Numbered from the stretch's first letter, positions 37,581 through 47,092 are shown. The stretch is DNA of 64,000 nt from Acidobacteriota bacterium (GCA_021325515.1 JAJPHC010000013.1:126001-190000), one strand, 5' to 3'. Notes: generated by a model from the sequence alone, not told the origin. Made by a program: numbers and translations.

Positions 37581-40058
37581 ATGGTAAGAACCGTATCCAG
37601 TCCCGGCCCCGCCATCCACCTTCGCGAAGGAATCGAGACGTATCTCCGGTTCGCGAAAGGGCGCCTCTGGCGCGATGCCTCGCCGCACGAGCGGCTCTCC
37701 GCTCTGGCGACTTCGGTGCGAAGGCCCGCCCTCGACGCGATGCGCGAGACCGAGCGCCGCTACACCGAGCAGGATGCCAAGCGCCTCTACTATCTCTCGA
37801 TGGAGTTCCTCATGGGCCGCGCCCTCGGGAACAACCTGACGAACCTCGGCATCTACGACGAAGCGCGCACGGTACTCACCGAGCTCGGCGCCGATCTCGA
37901 AGAGCTCGCGTCGCTCGAGCCCGATGCCGCCCTCGGAAACGGTGGCCTCGGCCGGCTCGCGGCATGCTTCCTCGACTCGCTGGCGACGCTCGATCTGCCC
38001 GGCTTCGGCTACGGCATCAATTACGAATTCGGCCTCTTCCGCCAGACGTTCGTGAATGGTGCGCAGGTCGAGCAACCGGATCAGTGGCTCGATGCCGCGT
38101 CGCCGTGGCTGATCGAGCGCAACGACGAAGCGGTGATCGTCCCGGTCTACGGCACGATCGCCCATACGCACGACCGCAGCGGCGCGTATGCGCCAAGCTG
38201 GGTCGACTTCAAAGTGATCATCGGCGTGCCGCACGACATGCCGGTCGTCGGCTACGGCGGGCAGACCGTCAACGTGCTGCGGCTCTACTCTGCGCGCGCA
38301 TCGCATCAATTCGACATCGGCATCTTCAACTCCGGCGATTACATCCGCGCCGTGCAGCAGAAGATCAGCACCGAGGCCATCTCGAAGATTCTCTATCCGT
38401 CCGACGCGGTGCAGTCGGGCCGCGAGCTGCGGCTGCTGCAGGAGTACTTCCTCGTCGCCTGCGCGGTGCGCGACATCATGCGCCGTTATCTCGAACGGCA
38501 TGAGTCGCTCGAGCAGTTCGCCGCGAAGAACGCGATTCAGATGAACGACACGCATCCCGCGCTCACGGTCGCGGAGCTGATGCGGACGTTCATCGACGAG
38601 CATCGGATCCCGTGGGAGCAGGCGTGGCCGATGACGGTCGACGCGCTGGGTTACACGAATCACACGCTTCTGCCGGAGGCGCTGGAGAGGTATCCGCTCG
38701 ATCTGATGTCGGCGGTGCTGCCGCGGCACACGCAGATCATCCACGAGATCAACCGCAGGCTGATCGCGGAGGCGGAGCGGAGATTTCCGGGAGACGCGAC
38801 GATTCCGCCGAAGGTCGCGATCGTCGACAACGGCGAAGTGCGGATGGCGAATCTGGCGATGGCCGGATCGCACTCCGTGAACGGCGTTGCGGAATTGCAC
38901 TCGCAGCTCGTGAAGACGACGCTCGCGCCGGAGTTTCACAAGCTCTATCCCGATCGCTTCAACAACAAGACGAATGGCGTGACGCCGCGGCGCTGGCTGC
39001 TGCACGCGAACCGTTCGCTGGCGGCGCTGATTACGAAGCAGATCGGCGAGGGATGGATTCGCAATCTCGATGAACTGAAGCAGCTCGAGCTCTTCGCCGA
39101 CGACAACGGACTGCTGGAGAAGCTGGAGACGGTGAAGCGGCGCAACAAGGTCGCGCTGGCGCGGATGACGAAGGAGCTCACTGGAGTGCCCGTCGATCCG
39201 CTGTCGATGTTCGACGTGCAGGTGAAGCGGATTCACGAATACAAGCGGCAGTTGCTCAACGCGCTGCACATCGTCGACCGCTACTGGCGCATCGTCGAGG
39301 ACGGCCAGCAGCCGCTCGTGCCGCGCACGTTCATCTTCGCCGGCAAGGCGGCGCCGGGCTATTTCATGGCGAAGCTGATCATCAAGTTCATTCACTCGGT
39401 GGGCGAAGTCGTGAATGCGGATCCGCGCACGCGTGACTGGATGCGCGTCGTCTTCCTCCCCGACTATCGCGTGACGCTGGCCGAGGCGATCATTCCCGCG
39501 GCGGAGCTGTCGGAGCAGATCTCGACGGCGGGCAAGGAAGCGTCGGGCACGGGCAACATGAAGCTGGCCCTCAACGGAGCGCTGACGATCGGCACGCTCG
39601 ATGGCGCGACGATCGAGATTCGCGACGAGGTGGGCGAGGAGAACATCTTCATCTTCGGACTGCGCGCCGAAGAGGTGGCGATGCTGATGCTCGACGGCTA
39701 CAGCCCCGAGCTCTACCTCGGCGAGCATCCCTGGATGCGGCGCGTGATCGATTCGATCTCGTCGGGACACTTCTCGCGCGGCGACAAGGACCTCTTCCGC
39801 CCGCTGATCGCGAAGGTGCTCGGCTCGCGCGACGAGTACGTGCACCTCGCCGATCTGGCGTCGTATGTCGAGGTGCAGCGGCGGGTTGATGACGCGTACC
39901 GCGACCGCCGGAGCTGGCAGCGCAAGTCGCTGCTGAACATCGCGCGGATGGGAAAGTTCTCATCGGACCGCACGATCAGCGAATACGCGCGCGACATCTG
40001 GCACATCAAGCCGGCCGTCATCGGCAATTTCGCGCACGCCGCACTGCTCGAGGAGTAG
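37581..40058 (+). CDS. glgP: Glycogen/starch phosphorylase
   Basis: The 825-residue GT35 enzyme releases glucose-1-phosphate from glycogen with PLP as cofactor. The PLP-binding Lys661 is in EASGTGNMKLALNGA, the glucan-binding region has MEFLMGRALGNNL, and the catalytic pocket contains NDTHPALTVAELMR. The frame is open up to 37053, but that stretch is antisense to nothing and overlaps SNF2 codons in another frame; ATG at 37581 gives the family's usual length. It is cytosolic. No other glg genes are near, so regulation of glycogen metabolism is not clustered here. Confidence 0.96.
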   Translation: MVRTVSSPGPAIHLREGIETYLRFAKGRLWRDASPHERLSALATSVRRPALDAMRETERRYTEQDAKRLYYLSMEFLMGRALGNNLTNLGIYDEARTVLTELGADLEELASLEPDAALGNGGLGRLAACFLDSLATLDLPGFGYGINYEFGLFRQTFVNGAQVEQPDQWLDAASPWLIERNDEAVIVPVYGTIAHTHDRSGAYAPSWVDFKVIIGVPHDMPVVGYGGQTVNVLRLYSARASHQFDIGIFNSGDYIRAVQQKISTEAISKILYPSDAVQSGRELRLLQEYFLVACAVRDIMRRYLERHESLEQFAAKNAIQMNDTHPALTVAELMRTFIDEHRIPWEQAWPMTVDALGYTNHTLLPEALERYPLDLMSAVLPRHTQIIHEINRRLIAEAERRFPGDATIPPKVAIVDNGEVRMANLAMAGSHSVNGVAELHSQLVKTTLAPEFHKLYPDRFNNKTNGVTPRRWLLHANRSLAALITKQIGEGWIRNLDELKQLELFADDNGLLEKLETVKRRNKVALARMTKELTGVPVDPLSMFDVQVKRIHEYKRQLLNALHIVDRYWRIVEDGQQPLVPRTFIFAGKAAPGYFMAKLIIKFIHSVGEVVNADPRTRDWMRVVFLPDYRVTLAEAIIPAAELSEQISTAGKEASGTGNMKLALNGALTIGTLDGATIEIRDEVGEENIFIFGLRAEEVAMLMLDGYSPELYLGEHPWMRRVIDSISSGHFSRGDKDLFRPLIAKVLGSRDEYVHLADLASYVEVQRRVDDAYRDRRSWQRKSLLNIARMGKFSSDRTISEYARDIWHIKPAVIGNFAHAALLEE

Positions 40059-40159
40059 ACAGGGGTTGTATCGCGCGGCTAACCAGCCGTTGCACCAGAA
40101 TCCCGCTTCGGGCGGATTTGATGCGCATCGAAGCCCGGTGAACTCGGGAACGACCGCGA

Positions 40160-40165
40160 TATACT
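40160..40165 (+). promoter_or_regulatory. Candidate -10 box (TATACT) of the DUF433/DUF5615 pair
   Basis: TATACT ends 6 nt before the GTG at 40172, so the antitoxin mRNA would be leaderless. Confidence 0.45.
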
Positions 40166-40171
40166 TTCACC

Positions 40172-40393
40172 GTGGAACTCGTCGAAAGGATCACCGTCGA
40201 TCCGGATCAATGTGGTGGAAGGCCCTGCGTTCGCGGGATGCGCATCCGCGTCACCGACGTTCTGGACCTTTTCGCCGCCGGCCTCTCCTCGCAGGAAATT
40301 CTCGACGAGATCCCGGATCTCGAACCTGGTGACTTGCAGGCCTGCCTGCGTTTCGCCGCGCGGTCTCTCGACCATCCGGTTTTGGTCGCGTGA
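40172..40393 (+). CDS. DUF433 antitoxin-like protein
   Basis: The 73-residue protein has the DUF433 pattern: ITVDPDQCGGRPCVRGMRIRVTDVL at the start, then LSSQEILDEIPDLEPGDLQACL. DUF433 folds as a helix-turn-helix and occurs as the antitoxin of PIN-like toxins. GTG at 40172 overlaps nothing upstream. The stop overlaps the start of the next gene by 4 bp (GTGA), which couples antitoxin and toxin translation, typical of type II toxin-antitoxin operons. Confidence 0.9.
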   Translation: MELVERITVDPDQCGGRPCVRGMRIRVTDVLDLFAAGLSSQEILDEIPDLEPGDLQACLRFAARSLDHPVLVA

Positions 40394-40749
40394 TTATCTG
40401 GGTTGATGCGCAGATCTCCCCCTCGATCGCAGATTTCATCGAAAAGGAATTTGGTGTGGCAGCCGCCTCGGCTCGCCGTCTCGGGCTTTTGCGCGCGAAC
40501 GATACTGAAATCTTTGACGCTGCCCGTACTGCACAGGCCATCGTCCTGACGAAGGACGGCGATTTTGTTCTCCAACTCGAGCGGTATGGACCTCCTCCGA
40601 AGATCGTATGGCTGCGCTGTGGAAACACGTCTAACTCTCATCTTCGAGAGCTCCTGAAGCAACTCTTTCCCGCGGCGCTGCGGCTACTGGATTCTGGCGA
40701 GTCGCTGGTAGAGATCGTCGACAGCGGCGGTGTCGCTGTTGAGCAGTGA
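40390..40749 (+). CDS. DUF5615 PIN-like toxin
   Basis: The 119-residue protein begins IIWVDAQISPSIADFIE, the DUF5615/PIN-like start with an acidic residue. LTKDGDF and the NTSN segment follow, which provide further PIN-type acidic or polar active-site positions. DUF5615 proteins are predicted RNases paired with DUF433. The C-terminal tail of about 25 residues is variable. GTG at 40390 overlaps the antitoxin stop. The toxic activity is known for the family only by prediction and homology to VapC. Confidence 0.85.
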   Translation: MIIWVDAQISPSIADFIEKEFGVAAASARRLGLLRANDTEIFDAARTAQAIVLTKDGDFVLQLERYGPPPKIVWLRCGNTSNSHLRELLKQLFPAALRLLDSGESLVEIVDSGGVAVEQ

Positions 40750-40754
40750 CGCCG

Positions 40755-41354
40755 TTACGCCAGCCCGTTGACCATCGCCTCGAACACTTTGCGCACGGAC
40801 TCGTCGTCGAACGGCATCTCCCTGCCGCTTCGTCTGGCGATGATCTGATCGCGGATCATCCCTTCCGCGGCGCCCATCATCGCGGAGGCGAGCGCCACGT
40901 CGTTCACATCCTTGCGGAACGAGCCGTCGGCCTGGCCGCGCTGGATCAATTTGCAGACGAGATCGAGAAAGTGCTGGAAGCCTCTTGACAGCGCTACCTC
41001 GGGACCGCGCACGCGGCGCCCTTCGAACATGAAGATCGACGCGACTTCCGGATCGTTCGCGAACGCTCGCAGCATCAACGCAAAGACGCCGAGGATCGCT
41101 TCGCGTCCGTGCTCGGACTCGGCGATCGTGCGCGTCACCACGTCGTTCAGCCCGTTCCAGCTCTCGTTGAAGATCGCGTCGAGCAGACCGCTCTTGCCGC
41201 CGAAATAGCGGACGAGCTGCGATTCCGACGTTCCCGCCTCGCGGGCTATGGCAGATGTCGACGTCCCTTCGTAGCCCAGCCGTGCGAAGAGAGTTTTTCC
41301 CGACGACAGGAGCCGTCCCCGTGAGGTTTGCGTGTCGTCAGTCGATGCAGCCAT
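40755..41354 (-). CDS. TetR-family transcriptional regulator
   Basis: The 199-residue protein has an N-terminal DNA-binding domain with GYEGTSTSAIAREAGTSESQLVRYFGGKSGLLDAIF (residues about 30-65), the standard TetR helix-turn-helix. A helical ligand and dimer domain follows. It is convergent with the PIN toxin (5 bp apart) and divergent from the subtilase gene. Two matching 17-bp operator candidates flank the divergent region, one directly before its own start (41361-41377) and one before the protease (41444-41460), so autorepression and control of the protease operon are likely. The ligand is unknown. Confidence 0.9.
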   Translation of the reverse strand: MAASTDDTQTSRGRLLSSGKTLFARLGYEGTSTSAIAREAGTSESQLVRYFGGKSGLLDAIFNESWNGLNDVVTRTIAESEHGREAILGVFALMLRAFANDPEVASIFMFEGRRVRGPEVALSRGFQHFLDLVCKLIQRGQADGSFRKDVNDVALASAMMGAAEGMIRDQIIARRSGREMPFDDESVRKVFEAMVNGLA

Positions 41355-41360
41355 TCCGAA

Positions 41361-41377
41361 GTAGTAGTTCTACCAGC
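41361..41377 (-). promoter_or_regulatory. TetR operator candidate 1
   Basis: GTAGTAGTTCTACCAGC lies 7 nt upstream of the TetR start. It matches the reverse complement of the site at 41444-41460 in 15 of 17 positions. It contains GTAG/CTAC half sites. Confidence 0.6.
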
Positions 41378-41443
41378 TTCGCAACTCTTTGCCAATGATG
41401 AACTTCTGCCAAATGGCCCCAGGATTGCTTGCCAAAGGCGAGC

Positions 41444-41460
41444 GCTGGTAGTACAACTAC
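41444..41460 (+). promoter_or_regulatory. TetR operator candidate 2
   Basis: GCTGGTAGTACAACTAC, extended to ACTACC at 41462, contains the perfect palindrome GGTAGT-ACA-ACTACC. It is inverted relative to site 1 and lies about 20 nt before the subtilase start. Confidence 0.6.
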
Positions 41461-41480
41461 CACCAAAAAAAGGGGAACGC

Positions 41481-43229
41481 ATGAAACTTCGGTTATCCGG
41501 AATCCTCGTCGTCTTGCTTATGGCCGCCGGTCTGAGCGCCCAGGTCCTCGATCCGGCACTCAAGCTCAAACTCGGAACGGTCGGCTCCGCGGAAACGATC
41601 CGCGTGGTCGCGACCTTCGACCACGTTCCGACGCTCGCCGACCGCACGCTCATCCGGAACGTCTCGGCACGCAGCCAGTTTCTGACTTCGCTGCCGATGG
41701 CGCTCATGATCACCACACCGGCGCAGGTGCAGTCGCTGGTTGGGACTCCCGGCCTCGCGTCGCTCTACCTCGACAAACAACTGAAGTACTACCTGCACGA
41801 GAGCGTTCCGCTGATCGGCGCGCCGCAGGCGTGGAAGGACTTCGGCGCCGATGGGCATGGCGTAGGAGTCGCGATCATCGACAGCGGCATCGACGCGACG
41901 CATCCCGATCTTCCCTCCGGCACCAAGGTCGTGCAGAACGTGAAGATCGCCGGCGTCGACAGCGGCGACTCGCCGACCGGTTCCTCGATCGTCGTTCCGA
42001 TCGAGAACCTTCCCAGCTCCGACTCCTCGAGCGGCCACGGCACGCATTGCGCCGGCATCGTCGGAGGACTCGGCAACGCCTCGAAAACCAACAGCGCGGA
42101 TGACATCGGCGGCTACGGCTACTTCACCGGCGTCGCTCCGGGTGCACAACTGGTGGGCGTCGGCACCGGCGACGCCATCTTCGTCTTCTACGCGCTCGAG
42201 GGCTTCGACTATGTGCTTTCGCACGCGCGCACGTACAACATCAAAGTCATCTCGAACTCGTGGGGAACATCGGTTCCGCCGAACACTCCCTTCGACGCGA
42301 ACGATCCGGTGAACGTGGCCTCCAGGGCGGCCCACGACGCAGGGATGACCGTGTGCTTCGCCGCGGGCAATGAAGGGCCGGGCACCGACACGCTCAACCC
42401 CTATTCGATCGCGCCGTGGGTGATCGGCGTCGCCGCCGGCAACAAGGATGGGAAGACGCTGGCCGACTTCTCATCGCGCGGCCGCTACGACGATCCGGTC
42501 TTTCATCCGGCGATCACCGCGCCGGGCAATGCCATCGTCTCCACCCGCGCACCCAACACGATTCTTCCAGTGCTCGGGCTCGCCGAAGGCGACACCGACA
42601 TTCAGACCGCATGGATTCCCTATTACACGACGATGAGCGGCACGTCGATGGCGACGCCGCACATCGCCGGTGTCGTCGCGCTGCTCTATTCGATCCGCAG
42701 CGACATGACCCCGGATCTCGCGAAGCGCATCATCATCAACACGGCCACGCCGATGCCGGACTACAAGGCGTACGCATGCGGCGCCGGCTACGTGAATGCC
42801 TATGCCGCGGTGCAGACGGCGAAGGCGATCAAGACCATCAAGTCCTACAAGGATCCGAGAAGCGGCAAGACGATCGACGTCTACGTAGTCGAACAGACGT
42901 TCACCGGCTCCGTCGGGCCGGCGGTCGCGAGCTACAACAGCCAGCTCTCGACGACCTCCCAGAACGTGACGGTGAATGCAGGCGCGGTCTTCGTCGACAC
43001 GCATCTGACCTGGGATCTCTTCGCGAACGACCTCGATCTCTTCCTCTTCGATCCGAGCGGCACGCAGGCCGGAGCGTCGCAGGCGACGCAGGCTTTGACG
43101 CAGACCGCGGTCGAAGGTGTGGCGATCGACTATCCGGCTGCAGGGACGTGGCGAGCGGTTGTGCGCGGATGGCTTACCGCGCCGGCGAGCTACACGCTGA
43201 CCGTGCAGCAGTACTTCCCGGTCAAATGA
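41481..43229 (+). CDS. Secreted subtilisin-family (S8) serine protease
   Basis: The 582-residue protein has a signal peptide (GILVVLLMAAGLSAQ) and a propeptide of about 90 residues. The S8 catalytic domain has Asp134 (IIDSGID), His186 (GHGTHCAG) and Ser389 (GTSMATPHIAG), with the oxyanion Asn in AAGNEG. The C-terminal 120 residues form a beta-rich domain (LTWDLFANDLDLFLFDPSG) like pre-peptidase or P-domains. ATG at 41481 has AAAGGGGAA just upstream, and the longer open frame from 41328 runs through the regulatory region. The next gene encodes another secreted protease 41 bp downstream, making a likely extracellular proteolysis operon under TetR control. Confidence 0.93.
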   Translation: MKLRLSGILVVLLMAAGLSAQVLDPALKLKLGTVGSAETIRVVATFDHVPTLADRTLIRNVSARSQFLTSLPMALMITTPAQVQSLVGTPGLASLYLDKQLKYYLHESVPLIGAPQAWKDFGADGHGVGVAIIDSGIDATHPDLPSGTKVVQNVKIAGVDSGDSPTGSSIVVPIENLPSSDSSSGHGTHCAGIVGGLGNASKTNSADDIGGYGYFTGVAPGAQLVGVGTGDAIFVFYALEGFDYVLSHARTYNIKVISNSWGTSVPPNTPFDANDPVNVASRAAHDAGMTVCFAAGNEGPGTDTLNPYSIAPWVIGVAAGNKDGKTLADFSSRGRYDDPVFHPAITAPGNAIVSTRAPNTILPVLGLAEGDTDIQTAWIPYYTTMSGTSMATPHIAGVVALLYSIRSDMTPDLAKRIIINTATPMPDYKAYACGAGYVNAYAAVQTAKAIKTIKSYKDPRSGKTIDVYVVEQTFTGSVGPAVASYNSQLSTTSQNVTVNAGAVFVDTHLTWDLFANDLDLFLFDPSGTQAGASQATQALTQTAVEGVAIDYPAAGTWRAVVRGWLTAPASYTLTVQQYFPVK

Positions 43230-43233
43230 GACG

Positions 43234-43258
43234 GAAGACAAGCGGAGAGCTTGTCTTC
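43234..43258 (+). promoter_or_regulatory. Perfect 10-bp intra-operon hairpin
   Basis: GAAGACAAGC (43234-43243), loop GGAGA, and GCTTGTCTTC (43249-43258) form a perfect stem between the two protease genes. There is no T-run, so mRNA stabilisation or differential expression is more likely than termination. The loop carries a GGAG that may compete with the ribosome-binding site. Confidence 0.65.
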
Positions 43259-43270
43259 ATGGAGCACTGA

Positions 43271-46200
43271 ATGCGTCGAATGATTCTCATCCTTGCCCTT
43301 GCAACCTCCGCGTTCGCGATCGACGTCCGTCAGCCGCAATCGCTCGACGGAAAGACGCTCACGCTGCCGCCGCTCGCGCCGAAGTACGACACCTCGCGCG
43401 TGCAGAGCTACCTCGCCGATCCGGCCTGGATCGCATTCAATCAGTCGCACGGCGGCAACTGGTTCGCGCAGTACGACGTCCTCACCGGACATCCGCGCCG
43501 TGTTCTCGGCGGCTCGATTCCCTGGCTGCAGGCGGGGGCGGCCAACGCGGATGTCGAGCGCGTTGCCCGCGATTTCATCTCCGCCAACGCCCCGATCCTC
43601 GGCGTGTCTAACGACAAGCTGCACTTCGTGAGCGACGCGGCCACGCCGTCGCGCGACGGCCGTATCCGCTTCGCGGCCTTCGACTACTACATCAACAACG
43701 TGCCGGTGGAGAACGCGCGCCTCGTCTTCGCGATCAACAACGGCAACATGATCTATTGGCATTCGTCGAACATCGCCGATGTCCCGGCGGTGACGACGCC
43801 GGCCATCTCCGCATCGCAGGCGCTGGCCACGCTGCTCGCGTACGCCGGCGTGAGCGCCGCGAGCACGACGATCGTCGAGCCGCCCACGCTCAAGCTTCTG
43901 CCGCGCAATGGCAGCGCGGACCTGCTCACCTACCAGCTCGTCTATGAAGCGATCTTCAAGACGAGCGGCAGCAACGCGACGTGGGCCGCATACATCGACG
44001 CGCTCACCGGCAGCGTGATCGCCTTCGCCGACAACAACGATTACGCGACCTGCCCGGCGCGTACGTCGTCCACCGGCCGCGTGATGGGCGGCATTCGTCC
44101 CGCGCAGTCGACGGATGCCGAAGTCGTGCGGTCGCTGCCGTCCGTCGCGGTGGATCAGACGGCGGGATCTTCGGTGACTACCGGCAACGGCACGTTCTCC
44201 TTCAATGGAACGAACGCGTCGACGGGACTCAATGGGCGCTACTTCGACACCGATTGCGTCGACTGCATCAAGTCCGAGACCGATCCGCAGTCGGGATTCC
44301 AACCATTCGTTGCATCCAGCAGCGGCATCCTGAATCTCGGCACGGGCGGCCGCGACGTGCAGCATGGCCCCGGCCAGCCGACGGACTCCTACGGCAACGG
44401 CTTCTCCACGCCCGCCGATCGCACCGCGTTCTTCCACACCAACGTCGCGCGCCAGATCGCGCTCAAATGGCTGCAACTGCCGTGGCTTCTCAACGCGACG
44501 ATTCCGGTCAAGGTCAACATCAATGACGTGTGCAATGCGTTCTGGGACGGCTCGTCGCTGAACTTCTTCAAGAGCGGCGTGCTCGCGCGCAGCAGCGGCA
44601 ATCTGATCTGCGCCAATACGGGCGAGATCCGCGATGTGATGCAGCACGAATGGGGACACGGCCTCGACTCCAACGACGGCCGTCCTCCCGGACTCGTCCT
44701 CGGGCTCGGCGATCTTGCGACCGGAGAGGCCGCGGCCGATCACATTGCGCTCTTCGTCGATCACGACTCCTGCATCGGCCAGTCGTTCTACAACCGGCTG
44801 AGCGGACCCTTCGTGACCGATCCCGACACGAACGCCATCCGCGATTGCGATGGCGTCCGCAATGTCGACGAACTGCGCGCATCTCACGGAACAATGACCG
44901 TCACCAACGTGACGCAGAAATGCGGCGGACCTCCGGTCTCCACGTCGTCCCCGACGGTGATCGTCTACGTCGGACCGATGCTGAACGAAGGCCACTGCGA
45001 AGGTGAGATCTGGGGCCAGACCGACTGGCATCTCGCGCAGGACCTGCTCACGGGCCGCAAGTACGGCACCGTCACACTCGATGCGAACAAGCAGAACGCG
45101 ACATATGCGGGCGATCCGCTGCCAAACGGCACGGACGGCTCCGCGAATCCTGCATACGACAAGGATGCCGCGTGGGATCTGCTCGAGCGGCTCTACTTCG
45201 ATTCACGGCCGATCGTTGCTTCCTACGCCTCGTCGCGCAATCAGGCCATCGGGCCATCGGCCTATGACGGGTACCTTGTCGTCGATGACGAAGGCGATGG
45301 TCTGTCCAACGGCACGCCGCACGCCGCGTACATCAACGATGCCTACGCGCATCACGGCATCGAGGAGTGGGGCCTGCCGGGCGGTGTGCCGCAGGGCACC
45401 GACTCCGCGAACTGTGCGGCGCCCGCGCCGCCTTCGTACACGCTGGCGCAGGGAATCGACGGCGAGACCGGCACTCCGGCGGTGACGATCAATTTCACGC
45501 CCGTCGCCGGTGCGAGCGGCTATTCGATTCTGCGCAACGAGCGGCGCAACGACGTCTTCCTCGAAGTCGCGCGCGTCAACGGCGTGACGTCCGTCGTCGA
45601 CCGCGGCGTCGACAACGGGGTCACGTACAACTACCGCGTCGCGGCGATCGGCTCGAGCTGTTATGCGAGCTCGAATGCGAACGTGAAGTCGATTCGCATT
45701 GCGCAGCCGGATGTCGCGGTCAAGTCGGTGGTGATTGCCGACAGCAACGGCGATGGCCTGCTCGACCCGGGCGAGAAGGCGCAGCTCTACATCAGCCTCA
45801 CGAATACAGGACTCGCCGGACTCACGAATGTGACCGGCGTTCTCACCGCGACGAGCGGCGGTGTCACGGTGACGAAGGCAGGCCCGCGGACGTACGGTTC
45901 GTTGGCCGCCGGCGCATCCGCAGGACCGAACCTGTCGTACGCCATCAGCGTCGCCGCCGACGGCGCGCTCTGCGGCTCGGTCGCTACGTTCGTGGTGAAC
46001 GTCAGCACCGATCAGGGCTGCTTTGCGGTGCCGGTCTCGATCCCGCTCGGCAGCAATTGCTCGGTCTACAGGAACGCCTATGCGCGCGCGTCGTCGATGG
46101 CGATCACCTCGGACAAGCTCTCGCCGACCTGCGGGGATGGCGACCTCGTTCCCGATCCCGGCGAGACGGTGCAGCTCTCGGTTAGTGTCGACAACCTCGG

Positions 46201-46996
46201 CACGAAGTCGGCTTCGGGAGTCACGGTGAAGCTGACCGCGGACAAGCCGTATCTCACGATCGCCAACAGCCTCGTGACGCTCGGATCGCTCGCTGCAAGT
46301 GGTGCGGAAACGAAGACGGCGACCTTCGCCGTGACGGTGGCGCGCAATGCGCCGTTTGCGGACATCGCGACGTTCACGGCCGTGGTCACGAGCTCCGGCA
46401 GCACGGTTCCGGCGGTCCGCACCATGCAGACGGTCGTGAATCGCGACAAGGTCATGCGCACGCTGAGCTACAACTTCGACACGGATGCGCAGGGGTGGAC
46501 CTCCTCGGATCCTGCCGGCTGGCAGCTCGCGCTCGCGCCGACCACTGGCGATCTCACGCAGCTCTGGCACGAGCAGTATGCATCGAGCCGCTGCGACTAC
46601 CTGACGTCGCCGTCGATCGAGGCGTCGCCGTCTTCCGCGATCTCCTTCGATCTCGCATATGTGAGCGAGAACAGCGACGCGCCATACGACGGACTCGATG
46701 TGCAAGTCTCTGCCGACGGCGGTGCCACGTGGCAGACGATCGATGTCACGCAAGGCTATGCAGCGTTATCGGCCGGTACGGGATGCATGACCGCCGGCCA
46801 GGGATTCTTCTCCGGCGTCAGTCCGCTGATGGCGCGCTACGACGCGGATCTGTCGGCGTTCGCCGGAAAAGTGATCAAGGTGCGGTTCCGCTTCTCATCG
46901 GATCAACTGGTCGATGCGTCGCCCGCCGGCGCATGGATCGACAACGTAACGACGTCGAATGTGATCGTTTCGGTACCCAGCGTTCCCTGCCCGTAA
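43271..46996 (+). CDS. Large secreted gluzincin-type metalloprotease with C-terminal beta domains
   Basis: The 1241-residue protein has a signal peptide (MILILALATSAFA). An FTP-like propeptide spans about 60-200 (FAAFDYYINNVPVENARLVFA). The metalloprotease domain has HEWGH at 459-463 and a downstream zinc-ligand Glu486 in TGEAAADH, the gluzincin arrangement of the M4/M36 group. FnIII-like and CARDB-like beta domains follow (VAVKSVVIADSNGDGLLDPGEK and SMAITSDKLSPTCGDGDLVPDPGE start similar units). A C-terminal jelly-roll-like domain ends the protein. Propeptide removal by the neighbouring S8 protease is plausible. It shares an operon with the subtilase and ends in a strong terminator. Confidence 0.88.
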   Translation: MRRMILILALATSAFAIDVRQPQSLDGKTLTLPPLAPKYDTSRVQSYLADPAWIAFNQSHGGNWFAQYDVLTGHPRRVLGGSIPWLQAGAANADVERVARDFISANAPILGVSNDKLHFVSDAATPSRDGRIRFAAFDYYINNVPVENARLVFAINNGNMIYWHSSNIADVPAVTTPAISASQALATLLAYAGVSAASTTIVEPPTLKLLPRNGSADLLTYQLVYEAIFKTSGSNATWAAYIDALTGSVIAFADNNDYATCPARTSSTGRVMGGIRPAQSTDAEVVRSLPSVAVDQTAGSSVTTGNGTFSFNGTNASTGLNGRYFDTDCVDCIKSETDPQSGFQPFVASSSGILNLGTGGRDVQHGPGQPTDSYGNGFSTPADRTAFFHTNVARQIALKWLQLPWLLNATIPVKVNINDVCNAFWDGSSLNFFKSGVLARSSGNLICANTGEIRDVMQHEWGHGLDSNDGRPPGLVLGLGDLATGEAAADHIALFVDHDSCIGQSFYNRLSGPFVTDPDTNAIRDCDGVRNVDELRASHGTMTVTNVTQKCGGPPVSTSSPTVIVYVGPMLNEGHCEGEIWGQTDWHLAQDLLTGRKYGTVTLDANKQNATYAGDPLPNGTDGSANPAYDKDAAWDLLERLYFDSRPIVASYASSRNQAIGPSAYDGYLVVDDEGDGLSNGTPHAAYINDAYAHHGIEEWGLPGGVPQGTDSANCAAPAPPSYTLAQGIDGETGTPAVTINFTPVAGASGYSILRNERRNDVFLEVARVNGVTSVVDRGVDNGVTYNYRVAAIGSSCYASSNANVKSIRIAQPDVAVKSVVIADSNGDGLLDPGEKAQLYISLTNTGLAGLTNVTGVLTATSGGVTVTKAGPRTYGSLAAGASAGPNLSYAISVAADGALCGSVATFVVNVSTDQGCFAVPVSIPLGSNCSVYRNAYARASSMAITSDKLSPTCGDGDLVPDPGETVQLSVSVDNLGTKSASGVTVKLTADKPYLTIANSLVTLGSLAASGAETKTATFAVTVARNAPFADIATFTAVVTSSGSTVPAVRTMQTVVNRDKVMRTLSYNFDTDAQGWTSSDPAGWQLALAPTTGDLTQLWHEQYASSRCDYLTSPSIEASPSSAISFDLAYVSENSDAPYDGLDVQVSADGGATWQTIDVTQGYAALSAGTGCMTAGQGFFSGVSPLMARYDADLSAFAGKVIKVRFRFSSDQLVDASPAGAWIDNVTTSNVIVSVPSVPCP

Positions 46997-47005
46997 CGAT
47001 CATGG

Positions 47006-47045
47006 TGGGCCGCCGCGCGCGTCGCGCGGCGGCCCATGTTTTTTT
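47006..47045 (+). terminator. Strong intrinsic terminator of the protease operon
   Basis: A 14-bp GC stem (TGGGCCGCCGCGCG, 47006-47019, with its complement at 47023-47036) and a 3-nt loop are followed by a run of T at 47039-47045. Confidence 0.93.
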
Positions 47046-47092
47046 CGTCTCGTTCCACAGAGCACTAGCCGGGCGAATCCGAGGGACCGCGC

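Noticed and set aside
37341-39845. 834-codon open frame on the minus strand
   Set aside because: It lies opposite glycogen phosphorylase, has biased composition and no recognisable domain.
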